Below are positions 8,480 through 18,144 of a DNA stretch of 64,000 nucleotides, in pieces (position 1 is the first letter of the stretch; every line of letters starts with the position of its first letter). A program made the translations under genes and the position numbers. Below the pieces are notes generated by a model. That model ran no database searches, was not told the DNA's origin, and worked only from the letters and a program-made list of their open reading frames with translations. Source of the DNA: Fibrobacter sp. (GTDB lineage Bacteria > Fibrobacterota > Fibrobacteria > Fibrobacterales > Fibrobacteraceae); the NCBI GenBank assembly GCA_017526585.1, contig JAFXRC010000067.1, positions 1 through 64,000 of the forward strand, read 5' to 3'.

Positions 8480-9342
8480 TGTACGGCGACAATTCCACCC
8501 CGATTTTTCCGACCGAAGATGCTCTCACGATGATTCGCCTCGCGCTTGCCGAAGATGTGCGCACGGGTGATGTGACGAGCGAATGGACGATTCCTGCCGA
8601 CCAGAAGCAGCATGCCCGCTTGATTGCAAAAGAAGACGGCGTGCTCGCAGGTCTTCCGGTGATTGAGCTTGTGTTCCAGGAACTCAAGGCAAATGTGAAG
8701 GTGACGCTCCACAAGAAAGACGGCGATGTCGTGAAGAAGGGTGACCTGATTGCTGAAATGGACGGCACGACACACGAACTCTTGACGGGTGAACGCACTT
8801 TGCTGAACTTTATCCAGCAGCTTTCCGGTGTGGCGACAGTTGCTCATACCTTCCAGGAAGCTTTGAAGGCTGGCAAGACCAAGGTTCTCGATACGCGCAA
8901 GACGGTTCCCGGTTTCCGCACTTTGCAGAAGTACGCCGTTCGCGTGGGTGGCGGTTCCAACCACCGCATGGGTCTCTTTGATATGGTGCTTGTGAAGGAC
9001 AACCACATTGCTGCAGCAGGTGGCGTTCTCGAAGCACTCGAAGTTGTGAAGAAGAATAACAAGCAGAACTTGATGGTCGAAATGGAAGTCGAAAATTTTG
9101 ACCAGCTGCGTGCGCTCTTGAACAAGGGTGTGGATGTCATCATGCTCGATAACATGAGCAACGAAATGATGGCGGAAGCCTTGAAAATCATCAAGGAAAG
9201 TGGCGATAAGTGCCTGGTCGAAGGTTCCGGCAACATGACGCTCGAACGCGCCAAGGAAATCGCGACACTCGGTCTCGACTATATTTCGGTGGGAGCTCTT
9301 ACACATAGTGTAAAGGCTCTCGACATTTCCATGAGAATATAG
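8479..9342 (+). CDS. nadC: Nicotinate-nucleotide pyrophosphorylase (quinolinate phosphoribosyltransferase)
   Basis: Converts quinolinate and PRPP to nicotinate mononucleotide in de novo NAD synthesis. The 287-residue protein has the family features LAEDVRTGDVTSEW, the active-site stretch GERTLLNFIQQLSGVAT, LDTRKTVPGFRTLQKYAVRVGGGSNHRMGL, VKDNHI, EVENFDQ and the C-terminal EGSGNMTLE. Start ATG 8479 overlaps the previous stop. nadA and nadB are not in the window. Confidence 0.96.
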   Translation: MYGDNSTPIFPTEDALTMIRLALAEDVRTGDVTSEWTIPADQKQHARLIAKEDGVLAGLPVIELVFQELKANVKVTLHKKDGDVVKKGDLIAEMDGTTHELLTGERTLLNFIQQLSGVATVAHTFQEALKAGKTKVLDTRKTVPGFRTLQKYAVRVGGGSNHRMGLFDMVLVKDNHIAAAGGVLEALEVVKKNNKQNLMVEMEVENFDQLRALLNKGVDVIMLDNMSNEMMAEALKIIKESGDKCLVEGSGNMTLERAKEIATLGLDYISVGALTHSVKALDISMRI

Positions 9343-9470
9343 GTCGTTCGCGCCTCACGGATAATACTAAAATACGGTCTAAAAAGAGCGTTTTGGCTCC
9401 CTTTGGACAGCTAAAAAATACATCTTTCTTAAATGGGTATTGAAATCTTTACAGTACCCTTTCTTTTTTC

Positions 9471-9478
9471 TATATTGC
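9471..9478 (+). promoter_or_regulatory. maeB promoter box TATATTGC
   Basis: CTATATTGCGCGCCGAAAAA matches the TATnTTn-GC-rich-AAAAA layout of the pgk, hom and aminotransferase promoters but with one mismatch in the box. Leader to the maeB ATG is about 75-80 nt and contains a hairpin. Confidence 0.4.
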
Positions 9479-9503
9479 GCGCCGAAAAAAATTAGTTGGT
9501 AAT

Positions 9504-9545
9504 CAAACATCGTCATTGCGAGCGTAGCGCGGCAATCCATGTTTG
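9504..9545 (+). repeat. Palindromic repeat forming a hairpin in the maeB leader
   Basis: Outer arms CAAACAT / ATGTTTG (7 bp) and inner arms ATTGC / GCAAT enclose a core of the CGTCATTGCGAGCG...GGCAATCC family of intergenic palindromes. It lies between the promoter box and the ribosome-binding site (AAAGGAG at 9550-9556), so it would be transcribed as part of the 5' leader. Confidence 0.65.
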
Positions 9546-9562
9546 AACCAAAAGGAGAAAAT

Positions 9563-11884
9563 ATGAGTAAGGATTTGAAGGAAAAAGCCCTCGAATATCA
9601 CTCCATGGGTAAGCCTGGCAAGATTGAAATCGTGCCGACCAAGCCGCATAGCACTCAGACCGACTTGGGTCTCGCATACACTCCGGGTGTAGCCGTTCCC
9701 TGCCTTGAAATTGAAAAGGATAACAACCTCGCTTACGAATACACCGGCAAGGGAAATCTGGTCGCCGTGATTTCTAATGGTACGGCAGTGCTCGGCCTCG
9801 GTGACATTGGCGCCCTCGCAGGTAAGCCGGTGATGGAAGGCAAGGCCTTGCTCTTCAAGATTTACGCCGGTATCGATGTGTTCGACATCGAAATCAACGA
9901 AAAGGATCCGAAGAAGTTTATCGAAATCGTGAAGGGAATCGCCCCGACGTTCGGCGGTATCAACCTCGAAGACATCAAGGCTCCGGAATGCTTCGAAATC
10001 GAAGATACCTTGAAGGCTGAACTTGACATCCCCGTGATGCACGATGACCAGCACGGTACGGCTATCATTTCTTCTGCAGGTCTTTTGAACGCTATCGAAG
10101 TTGCAGGCAAGAGCATTCGCGACGTGAAGATGGTGGTGAATGGTGCTGGTGCAGCCGCTTGCGCCTGCACGAAACTTTATCTGTCTCTCGGTCTCAAGAA
10201 AGAAAATCTTGTGATGTGCGATAGTAAGGGCGTTATCCGCAAGGACCGCAAGGGCCTTACCGAAGCGAAGGCTTTCTTTGCGACCGACCGCACCGATATC
10301 GAGACGCTTGCCGATGCTATGAAGGGCGCAGATGTGTTCGTTGGCCTCTCCAAGGCTAACGTCCTGACTCGCGAAATGGTCCGCAGCATGGCAGACCAGC
10401 CGATCGTTTTCGCACTCGCCAACCCGAATCCCGAAATCAGCTACGAAGAAGCCATGGCAAGCCGTGGCGACCTGATTTTTGCAACGGGCCGCAGCGACTA
10501 TCCGAACCAGGTGAACAACGTGATCGGTTTCCCGTACATTTTCCGTGGAGCCCTCGACGTTCGCGCTACTTGCATCAACGAACACATGAAGCACGCTGCC
10601 GTGCGCGCCATTGCTGCCCTTGCTCACAAGCCGGTTCCGGATGTGGTGAATATCGCCTACAACGCCCAGCGCTTTACCTTCGGTAAAGAATACTTGATTC
10701 CGAAGCCGCTGGATCCGCGCCTGTTGACCGATGTGTCTATCGCTGTGGCTAAGGCCGCTATCGAAAGTGGCGTGGCTCGCAAGCCGATTACCGACTGGGA
10801 CGCTTACTACGACAAGCTCCGCGATATGATGGGCTACGACAACAAGCTCATCCGTCAGTTCAGCGATACGGCTCGCAGCAACCCGAAGCGTGTGGTGTTC
10901 GCCGAAAGCAACCTCAACATGCTCAAGGCCGCCGTACAGGCGAAGGTTGAAGGCGTTGCACACCCGATTTTGCTCGGCAACCCCGAACGCATCCAGATTA
11001 TTGCTCAGCGCGAACAGCTCGACCTCACGGGCATCCAGATTGTGAATCCGCGTTCTCCGGAAGAATTCGAACGCCGCCGCAAGTATGCCGAAATCTACGC
11101 CGAAGAGAACGGTCGTAACGGCGTGACGCTCGATGAAGCCCGCGACGACATGTTCGAACCGAACCACTTCGGCATGATGATGGTGAAGGTCGGCGACGCC
11201 GACGCCCTCATTTCCGGTGGTTACTCCAAGTACAGCGAAACCATCGAACTCGCCAAGGAAATCATCGGTATCCGCGAAGAATACAAGCACTTCGGTGCTA
11301 TGCACATTTTGAGCACTCGCAAGGGAACCTTCTTCCTTGCCGATACTCTCGTGAACCGCGACCCCGATGCGGAAACGCTCGTGGATATCGTGAAGCTCAC
11401 TCACGACGCCGTGCGCTTCTTCGCTCACGAACCTGTGATGGCGATGCTCAGCTACGCTAACTTCGGTTCTGACAAGGGAGCTCCGCGCGGAACGTCCAAC
11501 ACTGCCCGCGAAGCCGTGCGCATGATTCACGAACAGTACCCGGATTACGTGATCGACGGTGAAATGCAGGTGAACGTGGCGCTTGACAAGGACCTGCGCG
11601 ATACCAAGTACCCCTTCAACAAGATCAAGGGCCAGACGGTCAATACGCTCATCTTCCCGTGCCTCTCTTCTGCAAATACCACTTGCAAGATGCTCCTCGA
11701 AATGGGCGTGGGCGAATCCATCGGTCCTGTGCAGATGGGCCTGAACAAGCCGGTGCACTTCACCGACTCCGACGCTTCTGTGCACGACATCTTCAACCTG
11801 ACCGTTGCCGCCGTGATCGACGCCATTGTTCAAGAAAAGAAGGACGAGGAAAAGAGCCGCAAGAAGTTCGATAAAATGTGGTAA
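9563..11884 (+). CDS. maeB: NADP-dependent malic enzyme fused to a phosphotransacetylase-like domain
   Basis: Oxidatively decarboxylates malate to pyruvate. The N-terminal ~430 residues are malic enzyme ([66 protein letters not shown]); residues ~445-773 are a phosphotransacetylase-type domain ([45 protein letters not shown]), which in E. coli MaeB is thought to be regulatory rather than catalytic. Total length of 773 residues matches the family. The chosen start is ATG 9563, preceded by AAAGGAG; a longer frame from 9539 would begin inside the leader hairpin. Fits a succinate/acetate fermenter, where malate-pyruvate conversion supplies NADPH. Confidence 0.95.
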   Translation: MSKDLKEKALEYHSMGKPGKIEIVPTKPHSTQTDLGLAYTPGVAVPCLEIEKDNNLAYEYTGKGNLVAVISNGTAVLGLGDIGALAGKPVMEGKALLFKIYAGIDVFDIEINEKDPKKFIEIVKGIAPTFGGINLEDIKAPECFEIEDTLKAELDIPVMHDDQHGTAIISSAGLLNAIEVAGKSIRDVKMVVNGAGAAACACTKLYLSLGLKKENLVMCDSKGVIRKDRKGLTEAKAFFATDRTDIETLADAMKGADVFVGLSKANVLTREMVRSMADQPIVFALANPNPEISYEEAMASRGDLIFATGRSDYPNQVNNVIGFPYIFRGALDVRATCINEHMKHAAVRAIAALAHKPVPDVVNIAYNAQRFTFGKEYLIPKPLDPRLLTDVSIAVAKAAIESGVARKPITDWDAYYDKLRDMMGYDNKLIRQFSDTARSNPKRVVFAESNLNMLKAAVQAKVEGVAHPILLGNPERIQIIAQREQLDLTGIQIVNPRSPEEFERRRKYAEIYAEENGRNGVTLDEARDDMFEPNHFGMMMVKVGDADALISGGYSKYSETIELAKEIIGIREEYKHFGAMHILSTRKGTFFLADTLVNRDPDAETLVDIVKLTHDAVRFFAHEPVMAMLSYANFGSDKGAPRGTSNTAREAVRMIHEQYPDYVIDGEMQVNVALDKDLRDTKYPFNKIKGQTVNTLIFPCLSSANTTCKMLLEMGVGESIGPVQMGLNKPVHFTDSDASVHDIFNLTVAAVIDAIVQEKKDEEKSRKKFDKMW

Positions 11885-11924
11885 ATGAATGCTCAAATGA
11901 GCAATTCTTGTCAAAGAAAATTGC

Positions 11925-11932
11925 TATATTTG
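11925..11932 (+). promoter_or_regulatory. TATATTTG promoter box 7 nt from the SNF2 gene start
   Basis: Exact TAnnTTTG, preceded by TTGC as in other promoters here, and separated from ATG 11940 by GGCGACT only. No Shine-Dalgarno sequence can fit, so the mRNA is predicted leaderless or nearly so. Confidence 0.6.
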
Positions 11933-11939
11933 GGCGACT

Positions 11940-14900
11940 ATGGAATACGGCGTTTACGGTAGCACCTGGTGGAGCAAGAAGTGGCTGGACCACTTGCTTT
12001 CGGGTGCGTCCGCACGCGATATCGATTACGCCTTTAAGTATGTAGCACGCGGTCAGGTGCAGCCCTTTACGCTGTCCGATAACCGCGTCATGGCTACGGT
12101 GAAGGGACCCAATGGGGGACTGCACAATGTCTACCTCGTATTCCCCAGGTTTGAGAAGGATCGTGCCGATGTTTTTGTGGGGCTCCTGAAGCAGCAACCG
12201 GTGGAACTTGCTGCCCTAGCAAACGGTGCCCTTAACCCCTCTATTGAGCTGCTCGTTGCTAAAAGCGGTCTTGAACTTTTCGAAGCTTGCGACCGTGTGA
12301 ACATGAATTGCGACTGTAAGGATGCGCTTCCTTGCCGCTACGTGATCTCGGTGTTCCTGAAGCTTGCCGAGATGATGTCTCTCGACCCGTTCGTACTTTT
12401 TAAGCTGCATGGGCTCGATATCGCCTACCTTAAGGATTACAAGCCGGAACCGATCGAGTCCGATGTACCGAGCGAACCTACATTGGTGCGGTTTCTACCG
12501 GTGAATAATCGTGTGGCGTCTCCGCGCATTCCGATGTTCAAGTTTGCGGAATGGCGCGACTATTCGCACATATTGCCTGCGATGCTTGCGAACTTCCCGG
12601 AGTTTTGCCCAGCGGGGAACTTCAAAAAGAGCTTTGTCGATGAATTGGAACGGTGTCGCGCCTTTTACAACCATTTTGAAAAGTTCGAACAGTTCGCGCA
12701 GGATTTTGGTATTTACCACGCCCATACTTTTTTGATGGAAAAGGAGCGCCTGCAGCTGGTGCATGCACGCGGCTGGCAGTGGACTTTCAATCAGCTCGAA
12801 GACGAACGCGAAGTGGCGACGGGGCTTTCCATTGAAAATGTGATGGGGGCGCTTTGTCGCTTGAACCAGGATTGTGTGTGGCACAATCATGTGACGGTGC
12901 GCTTTGTGCATCAACTTTTGCAAGTGTCTTATTACCTGGTTCGCTGCGGTGCGATTTATCCGCAGGTGTTCTGGCTGAACAATGTGACGGCGCAGGTGCG
13001 CTGGCTCCCTGCCGAAATGCTCCCCGATGTGCTTCATGTGGTGGACGAGCTAGAAAAGGCAGTTCCCGATGACTTTGCCTTTACGGTTCGCGATCAGGTG
13101 CGTGAAGATTTGGATAGTGCCGCTGAACACATCTTGTCCGTGTTTATCGGCAAACTGTTGCGCTTTGCGCGTACGGCGCAGAGTTACAAGAAGGGAACCC
13201 ACGAAAACCTGCTCGGCTTTTTCTTTGACTGTAAATCGGGGCGCCTTGCTGCAAACGGTCTCAAGATTCCCTCTAAAATCCAGGCGTGGTTCTCGGTCTA
13301 TAATTCGTTGGAATTTAACCACAAAATTATTTTCCACTGTTCGGAATTGGGAAAAGAGATTGCCCTCGATGTCTTGGTAGAATCGTCGGCAGGTCGTGAA
13401 GGACTTAAGGCGCTTTTTGAAAATAGCGACCCCAGGCTTTTGTCCTTGATGAATGTGCTCAACTGCGTGGCGGAAACCTTCAAGCCGCTTAAGTCGTATC
13501 TGGAGCGCCGCGCCGTGGAGCCGTTAGTGATGCATGGCGCAGAACTCAAGGAATTCGTAACTTATTCAGTCAAAAAATTCGAAGTGTTCGGCATCGTGAC
13601 CGAGATGCCTCGCTCGCTAAAGGAAATGTCGCGCCCCAAGCAACAGATGAAGCTGAAGGGTAGCTTGGGCATTGGCGCGTTTACGGCGGGTGACCTGCTG
13701 GACTTTGACTGGGAAGTAGCGCTCGGCGACGAGAATGTGTCTGCCGAAGAGTTCTTGCGGCTTGCACGCGATGCGGGCGGACTTCTCAAGTACAAGGACC
13801 GCTACATTGAATATACCGCAGACGACCTTGCGCTTTTGCAGCAGCGTCTCGATGAACACGAAAAGAAGAAGAGTGCGCCGGATGCCGCTGCAACGGACTC
13901 CACGGAAAATGCTGAAGGCAACGCGGAGGGCGCCGAGATTGTCGATGACGAGTCGGCTGCAGAAAATTTCATTCCTTCGACGGCGAAACTTCTGCAGGCG
14001 TGTCTCACAGGAAAGTGCGACGAAATCCCCGTCGATATGACCGACGGGCTGAAGCAACAGCTGGATGCCTGGCGCGGCGAGACCGAAGTTGCCTTGCCGG
14101 AGAACTTGAACGCGAAATTGCGCCCTTATCAGGAGCGCGGCTACTCGTGGATGTACAAGAACCTGCAGATGGGATTCGGCTGCATCTTGGCTGACGATAT
14201 GGGCCTTGGCAAGACGCTCCAGGTGATTGCGTTCCTCTTGAAGCTGAAACAGGACGGTCGCCTGAATGAGGGGCGCGCTCTCGTTGTGGTGCCAGCGGGT
14301 CTTCTGTGCAACTGGCAGATGGAAATTAAAAAGTTTGCGCCGGAACTCAGCGTCTTTGCGTATCATGGTGCATCGCGAAAACTCGACAAGTTCGATGCGG
14401 ATTTGCTGATTACGACCTATTCCACTTGTCGCCTCGACTTTAAGAAACTTGAAAAGTTGAATTGGCAGGTGGTTGTCATTGACGAAGCGCAGAACATTAA
14501 GAACGCCGACAGCGAACAGAGCCGCCGCATTCGCGCGTTCCGTGCGCCCATGAAAATTGCAATGAGTGGTACCCCGGTTGAAAATCGCCTCATGGAATTC
14601 TGGACGATTATGGATTTCTGCAACCGGGGCTTCTTGCCGTCGGCTGCGGAATTCCGCGACAAGTACGAAACGCCCATCCAGAAGAATGCGAACCAGGCTG
14701 TTGCGGATCGCTTTAAGAAAATTACGGGACCCTTCATGCTCCGCCGCATGAAAACGGATAAGTCTATCATCAGCGACCTGCCCGATAAAATTCAGCAGAA
14801 CGAGTATGCGGTACTCACGCGTTCGCAGGCAGCGCTATACAAGCGGACCCTCGACGAGTTCATGAAGGAATTGCAGATGCTTGAAGAAGGCGCGTCCATC

Positions 14901-15614
14901 GATGTGAACGAGGATATGCTGGCGGCAGTCTCCGACACGATGGATGCTTCTGCAGGCTCCGATTCCCATAGTCTCTTCAAGCGCAAGGGACTGATTCTCC
15001 AGATGATTCTTGCACTCAAGCAGATTTGCAATCATCCGCGCACCTATTTGAAGGCGGGCGAGGTGAAGGTCGAAGATTCAGGTAAGCTTGGGATGCTTCT
15101 CGATTTGCTGCGTTCCATTCTCGATCAGGGCGAAAAGGCGATCATCTTTACGCAGTTCCGCGAAATGGGTGAGCTCCTGAAGGAAACGCTTGCGCGTGAA
15201 CTGGAAGTGGATGCGGACTTCTATCATGGCGGCTGCACTCAGAATCAGCGCAACGAAATGGTGCGCAAGTTCCAGGAAAATTCCGATGTGAAGGTGCTGA
15301 TTCTGTCGCTCAAGGCGGCGGGTACTGGCTTGAACTTGACTGCGGCATCGCAGGTGATTCATTACGATCTCTGGTGGAACCCCGCCATCGAAGCCCAGGC
15401 GACCGACCGTGCCTTCCGTATCGGGCAAACCAAAAATGTGCAGGTGCACCGTTTCATTACCAAGGGAACCTTCGAAGAAAAAATCGATGCGCTGCTCGAA
15501 GCGAAAAAGGCTGTCGCGCAGATGACGGTGAACGCCGGCGAGACCTGGCTTGCCGATATGGACGACAAGCAGCTCGGCGAAATTTTTGCGCTCGATTCCG
15601 CTTCTGTTTTATAG
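11940..15614 (+). CDS. SNF2-family (Swi2/Snf2) DNA-dependent ATPase with degenerate SWIM motif
   Basis: A 1224-residue ATP-driven DNA translocase of the bacterial RapA/HepA-like SNF2 class; its cellular target is unknown. The N-terminal half has a SWIM-like zinc motif at about residue 123 (CDCKDALPCRY), where the last metal ligand, normally His in CxCxnCxH, is Tyr. Residues ~500-680 include an acidic low-complexity linker. The C-terminal half is the motor: LRPYQERGYSWMYKN, Walker A LADDMGLGKT near 750, DEAQ near 848, SGTPVENRL, then helicase-C with FTQFREMGELL, LKAAGTGLNLTAA and the arginine finger segment AFRIGQTKNVQVHRFI. ATG 11940 is 7 nt after a promoter box. Stands alone between maeB and the cellulases. 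Confidence 0.93.
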   Translation: MEYGVYGSTWWSKKWLDHLLSGASARDIDYAFKYVARGQVQPFTLSDNRVMATVKGPNGGLHNVYLVFPRFEKDRADVFVGLLKQQPVELAALANGALNPSIELLVAKSGLELFEACDRVNMNCDCKDALPCRYVISVFLKLAEMMSLDPFVLFKLHGLDIAYLKDYKPEPIESDVPSEPTLVRFLPVNNRVASPRIPMFKFAEWRDYSHILPAMLANFPEFCPAGNFKKSFVDELERCRAFYNHFEKFEQFAQDFGIYHAHTFLMEKERLQLVHARGWQWTFNQLEDEREVATGLSIENVMGALCRLNQDCVWHNHVTVRFVHQLLQVSYYLVRCGAIYPQVFWLNNVTAQVRWLPAEMLPDVLHVVDELEKAVPDDFAFTVRDQVREDLDSAAEHILSVFIGKLLRFARTAQSYKKGTHENLLGFFFDCKSGRLAANGLKIPSKIQAWFSVYNSLEFNHKIIFHCSELGKEIALDVLVESSAGREGLKALFENSDPRLLSLMNVLNCVAETFKPLKSYLERRAVEPLVMHGAELKEFVTYSVKKFEVFGIVTEMPRSLKEMSRPKQQMKLKGSLGIGAFTAGDLLDFDWEVALGDENVSAEEFLRLARDAGGLLKYKDRYIEYTADDLALLQQRLDEHEKKKSAPDAAATDSTENAEGNAEGAEIVDDESAAENFIPSTAKLLQACLTGKCDEIPVDMTDGLKQQLDAWRGETEVALPENLNAKLRPYQERGYSWMYKNLQMGFGCILADDMGLGKTLQVIAFLLKLKQDGRLNEGRALVVVPAGLLCNWQMEIKKFAPELSVFAYHGASRKLDKFDADLLITTYSTCRLDFKKLEKLNWQVVVIDEAQNIKNADSEQSRRIRAFRAPMKIAMSGTPVENRLMEFWTIMDFCNRGFLPSAAEFRDKYETPIQKNANQAVADRFKKITGPFMLRRMKTDKSIISDLPDKIQQNEYAVLTRSQAALYKRTLDEFMKELQMLEEGASIDVNEDMLAAVSDTMDASAGSDSHSLFKRKGLILQMILALKQICNHPRTYLKAGEVKVEDSGKLGMLLDLLRSILDQGEKAIIFTQFREMGELLKETLARELEVDADFYHGGCTQNQRNEMVRKFQENSDVKVLILSLKAAGTGLNLTAASQVIHYDLWWNPAIEAQATDRAFRIGQTKNVQVHRFITKGTFEEKIDALLEAKKAVAQMTVNAGETWLADMDDKQLGEIFALDSASVL

Positions 15615-15644
15615 ATGGATTTCGGCTCGGAGTTCGAAGCGAAG

Positions 15645-15672
15645 AAAAAGACTCGGTCTAAATGACCGAGTC
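15645..15672 (-). terminator. Terminator for the GH5 gene at 15767
   Basis: Stem GACTCGGTC / GACCGAGTC (9 bp) at 15650-15672; on the minus strand the stem is followed by a TTTTTCTT run. It lies beyond the end of the minus-strand cellulase gene and just after the SNF2 stop. Confidence 0.75.
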
Positions 15673-15691
15673 CTTCTGCTTTCCCAAGCAT

Positions 15692-15730
15692 ATCCCGGCT
15701 TAGACACTCCAACCTTGCCGGGATTTTTTT
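15692..15730 (+). terminator. Terminator for the SNF2 gene
   Basis: ATCCCGGC (15692-15699) pairs with GCCGGGAT (15717-15724), followed by seven Ts on the plus strand. It lies beyond the opposing terminator at 15645, so the two convergent transcripts overlap by several tens of nucleotides. Confidence 0.7.
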
Positions 15731-15754
15731 GTCATGCCCGCGAATGCGGGCATC
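15731..15754. repeat. GTCATGCCCGCG palindromic intergenic repeat
   Basis: ATGCCCGC-GAAT-GCGGGCAT is a perfect 8-bp inverted repeat flush against the T run of the terminator. This short palindrome is of a type found scattered in intergenic DNA of many bacteria; only one copy is in the window. Confidence 0.65.
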
Positions 15755-15766
15755 TCCACACAAATC

Positions 15767-17893
15767 CTACTTCAGGATCACCTTCTGGATGAACTTCTGA
15801 CTGCCCTGCTTTACCATGAGCATGGCGGGACCACGGTAGTCGCTCGAAAGTTCCACGCGGTTTGCGCCCTTGCTTGCGGTGAAGTTCTGCTGGGCAATCA
15901 CCTGACCCATAGTGTTCATCAAGACTGCCTTTGCAGGAGCCGCAGTGGCTGCGCTGAACGAGGCAATTACCATGCCCGGCTGCACGCTCACGAGCATCTT
16001 GGAGGTGCTGGCGACGCGGGTGGGGGTGATGGCGGTCAATGCTGGGCCTGTTCCCTTGGCGTTAGCCTGGATATAGGTCGCTTTGCTTGCAATTCCGGCA
16101 GTTTGGATGTTTGCGGGTGCGGAATCGAAACTTGCGAGTGTGTCGACAGTGCCGTCGGCCTTGTGCAACAGGATGTTGTTCAGGTAGATGGTTCCGACAA
16201 GCTGCGTTGCGTAAATGTTGATGCCCCATGCGGTCACATTGGACTTGTCTGCAAAGCTCAGACCGTCTGTACCTTCATCAACCAGCGGAACGGTGACGGT
16301 GTTCAGGAGTCCGCTGAAGTCTTCCATGCTGCCGAGATGGTGGTCGCTCCACGTGCTGGCAGAAGTGCTCATCGCGAACATGTCGACGCTGGTCCATGCG
16401 TAACCGTTGCAGCCGTTGTCGGGGTCACCTTCGCAGCCGGTCACGGAAATGGGCTCGGTGCGCATTTCAAAAGAAATAGCATTGTAGGCGCTCCAGTCCG
16501 CACCTCCAGTAAAATTGAAACGGATGGTGCCGGTTTCGCTCTTGGTGGAAACCTTGGTGTTGTAGGTAACCCAAAGCGCCTTGTCGCTTTCGGAAATGGC
16601 GGGGCCTTCCTTCGGCCCTTCGTATGCCGCGGCTGCCGCAAACTGCGTCTTCATGGCGTTCAAGGTGAGTTCATCGACGACTGCACCGAGATTACTGCCG
16701 TTAGATGCCTGGCGGCGGATAATGGTCATGTCGTCCTTGCCTTCGTTCTTTCCTTCGTAGGCGGTGTCCCAGATAACCGGAACAATGCCGTGGCTCTTGG
16801 CGGATGCGACTGTGTAGCCGTACCAGGCAGCGATTGCTTCAAGGTGCGTGTTGAGATCAAAGCCGTCGGTTCCGACCAGACTGTAGCGCTTGTTTGCACC
16901 CATTTCGCCGATCACGACCGGAATGCCTTCGTCGGCGAAAGCGGACTGCAACTTGGCGAATTGTCTGTCGATACTCTGCTTGGAACCGAGGGTCCCGCCA
17001 GAACAGGTGCGGTCAGAGACTCCGTTGGTCTTGTCTTCCCAGTACCATAAGGTCTTGCCCCAGTTTTCGTCTTTTTCCATCAGCGAGAACTGGTAGGGGT
17101 AGAAGTGGGCTTCGGCCATGGTGTAGCCCTTGCCGGCCGGGTCTTCGGGGTAGTTGTTTTCAAGGAACTGGTACATGTCAATTTCGGTGCGTGGCATCTG
17201 TACAATCACGGTGCGGGTGGCGTTGTTGCCGCCGGAGGTGCGGACTGCGCGAAGGCATGCTTCGTGGAGACGCTTTAGGATGATCATGCGCTCATTGGTA
17301 AAGGTGAGCTGTCCGTTATCCTTGTAATCGCTTGCGGGTTGTCCGTTACGATGGTCGTTCACGCCGGGTTCGTTAGCGGATGCAAAAATCAGGTGTTCGT
17401 CGTAGTCCTTGAAGTAGTCTGCAATCTGTTTCCAGTAGCTTTCCTGTTTCTTGCGGACGGCAGAGCTGTCGGTCGTTGTTTGGTTGCCGTTACGGTCGAC
17501 ATGCTTGCCGCTAAAGACTTCGTCTTCGAGCCAGCCGTTGTCCCAGTGGCTGTTGAGCAGCACGTACATGTCGTTTGCGATGGCCATGTCGACGACGGAC
17601 TTGACGGTAGCAAGCCAAGAAGCGTCGATGGTGCCGTTGCTTGCGTGGCTGTCCCAGGCGCAGGGAATGCGGATTGTGGTGAAACCGGCGGCCTTCACGC
17701 CGTTGATAATTTCAGCGGTGGGAACAATGTTGCCCCATGCCGTCGGGTCGCTCGGCACTTCCATGGTGTTGCCGAGGTTCCAGCCGAGACCCATGTTGGG
17801 GTAGATTTCGGTGGCTTTGGGGAGTGCGAATGCGCTGGTGCTAACCAAGAGCGCGGCTCCGCATACGAATCCAAACATTCCTGAACGTGTCAT
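15767..17893 (-). CDS. Secreted GH5-family cellulase with accessory and C-terminal sorting-like domains
   Basis: Extracellular endo-beta-1,4-glucanase type enzyme. Signal peptide MTRSGMFGFVCGAALLVSTSAFA; GH5 catalytic domain about residues 27-410 with NLGNTME, IRIPCAWDSH, acid/base Glu175 in SANEP and nucleophile Glu330 in VVIGEMG. Residues ~425-610 form a beta-rich accessory domain (DKALWVTYNTKVSTKSETGTIRF..., with a Cys-loop GCEGDPDNGCNGY) that resembles a carbohydrate-binding module but that I cannot assign to a family. The last ~80 residues (MLVSVQPGMVIASF ... GPAMLMVKQGSQKFIQKVILK) look like a type IX secretion C-terminal sorting domain. GGAGA precedes ATG 17893. The paralogue at 18145 lies upstream, separated by its own terminator. 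Confidence 0.92.
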   Translation of the reverse strand: MTRSGMFGFVCGAALLVSTSAFALPKATEIYPNMGLGWNLGNTMEVPSDPTAWGNIVPTAEIINGVKAAGFTTIRIPCAWDSHASNGTIDASWLATVKSVVDMAIANDMYVLLNSHWDNGWLEDEVFSGKHVDRNGNQTTTDSSAVRKKQESYWKQIADYFKDYDEHLIFASANEPGVNDHRNGQPASDYKDNGQLTFTNERMIILKRLHEACLRAVRTSGGNNATRTVIVQMPRTEIDMYQFLENNYPEDPAGKGYTMAEAHFYPYQFSLMEKDENWGKTLWYWEDKTNGVSDRTCSGGTLGSKQSIDRQFAKLQSAFADEGIPVVIGEMGANKRYSLVGTDGFDLNTHLEAIAAWYGYTVASAKSHGIVPVIWDTAYEGKNEGKDDMTIIRRQASNGSNLGAVVDELTLNAMKTQFAAAAAYEGPKEGPAISESDKALWVTYNTKVSTKSETGTIRFNFTGGADWSAYNAISFEMRTEPISVTGCEGDPDNGCNGYAWTSVDMFAMSTSASTWSDHHLGSMEDFSGLLNTVTVPLVDEGTDGLSFADKSNVTAWGINIYATQLVGTIYLNNILLHKADGTVDTLASFDSAPANIQTAGIASKATYIQANAKGTGPALTAITPTRVASTSKMLVSVQPGMVIASFSAATAAPAKAVLMNTMGQVIAQQNFTASKGANRVELSSDYRGPAMLMVKQGSQKFIQKVILK

Positions 17894-18071
17894 GTATTCT
17901 CCTTGGAATTTATTTTCGTATTGAAATTAAATTCTGGAAGGGCTCGCGTCCATAAAAAAGTCCCTGCCGTTGAAATATGTGGTGACGAATTCTCAACAGC
18001 TGCAATGATTATTTTACGCTTGTTTTGCGTAGAAAAACTAGCGAAATTTACCTAAAAAAGCCATAATTATG

Positions 18072-18103
18072 AAAAAAGTCCCCGATTTGAAGGAATCGGG
18101 GAC
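18072..18103 (-). terminator. Terminator between the two GH5 genes
   Basis: GTCCCCGATT (18078-18087) pairs with AATCGGGGAC (18094-18103); on the minus strand it is followed by six Ts. It closes the upstream cellulase gene, so the downstream one needs its own promoter in 17894-18071, where I see only AT-rich DNA without a confident box. Confidence 0.88.
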
Positions 18104-18144
18104 CGAAATTCGGTGAAAGGTGTTGTTGAGAATCGGGGTGTTTT

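Noticed and set aside
15734-17050. A 438-codon plus-strand frame opposite the GH5 gene
   Set aside because: Shadow of the cellulase gene; composition is Val/Gly/Cys-rich and unlike any protein family.
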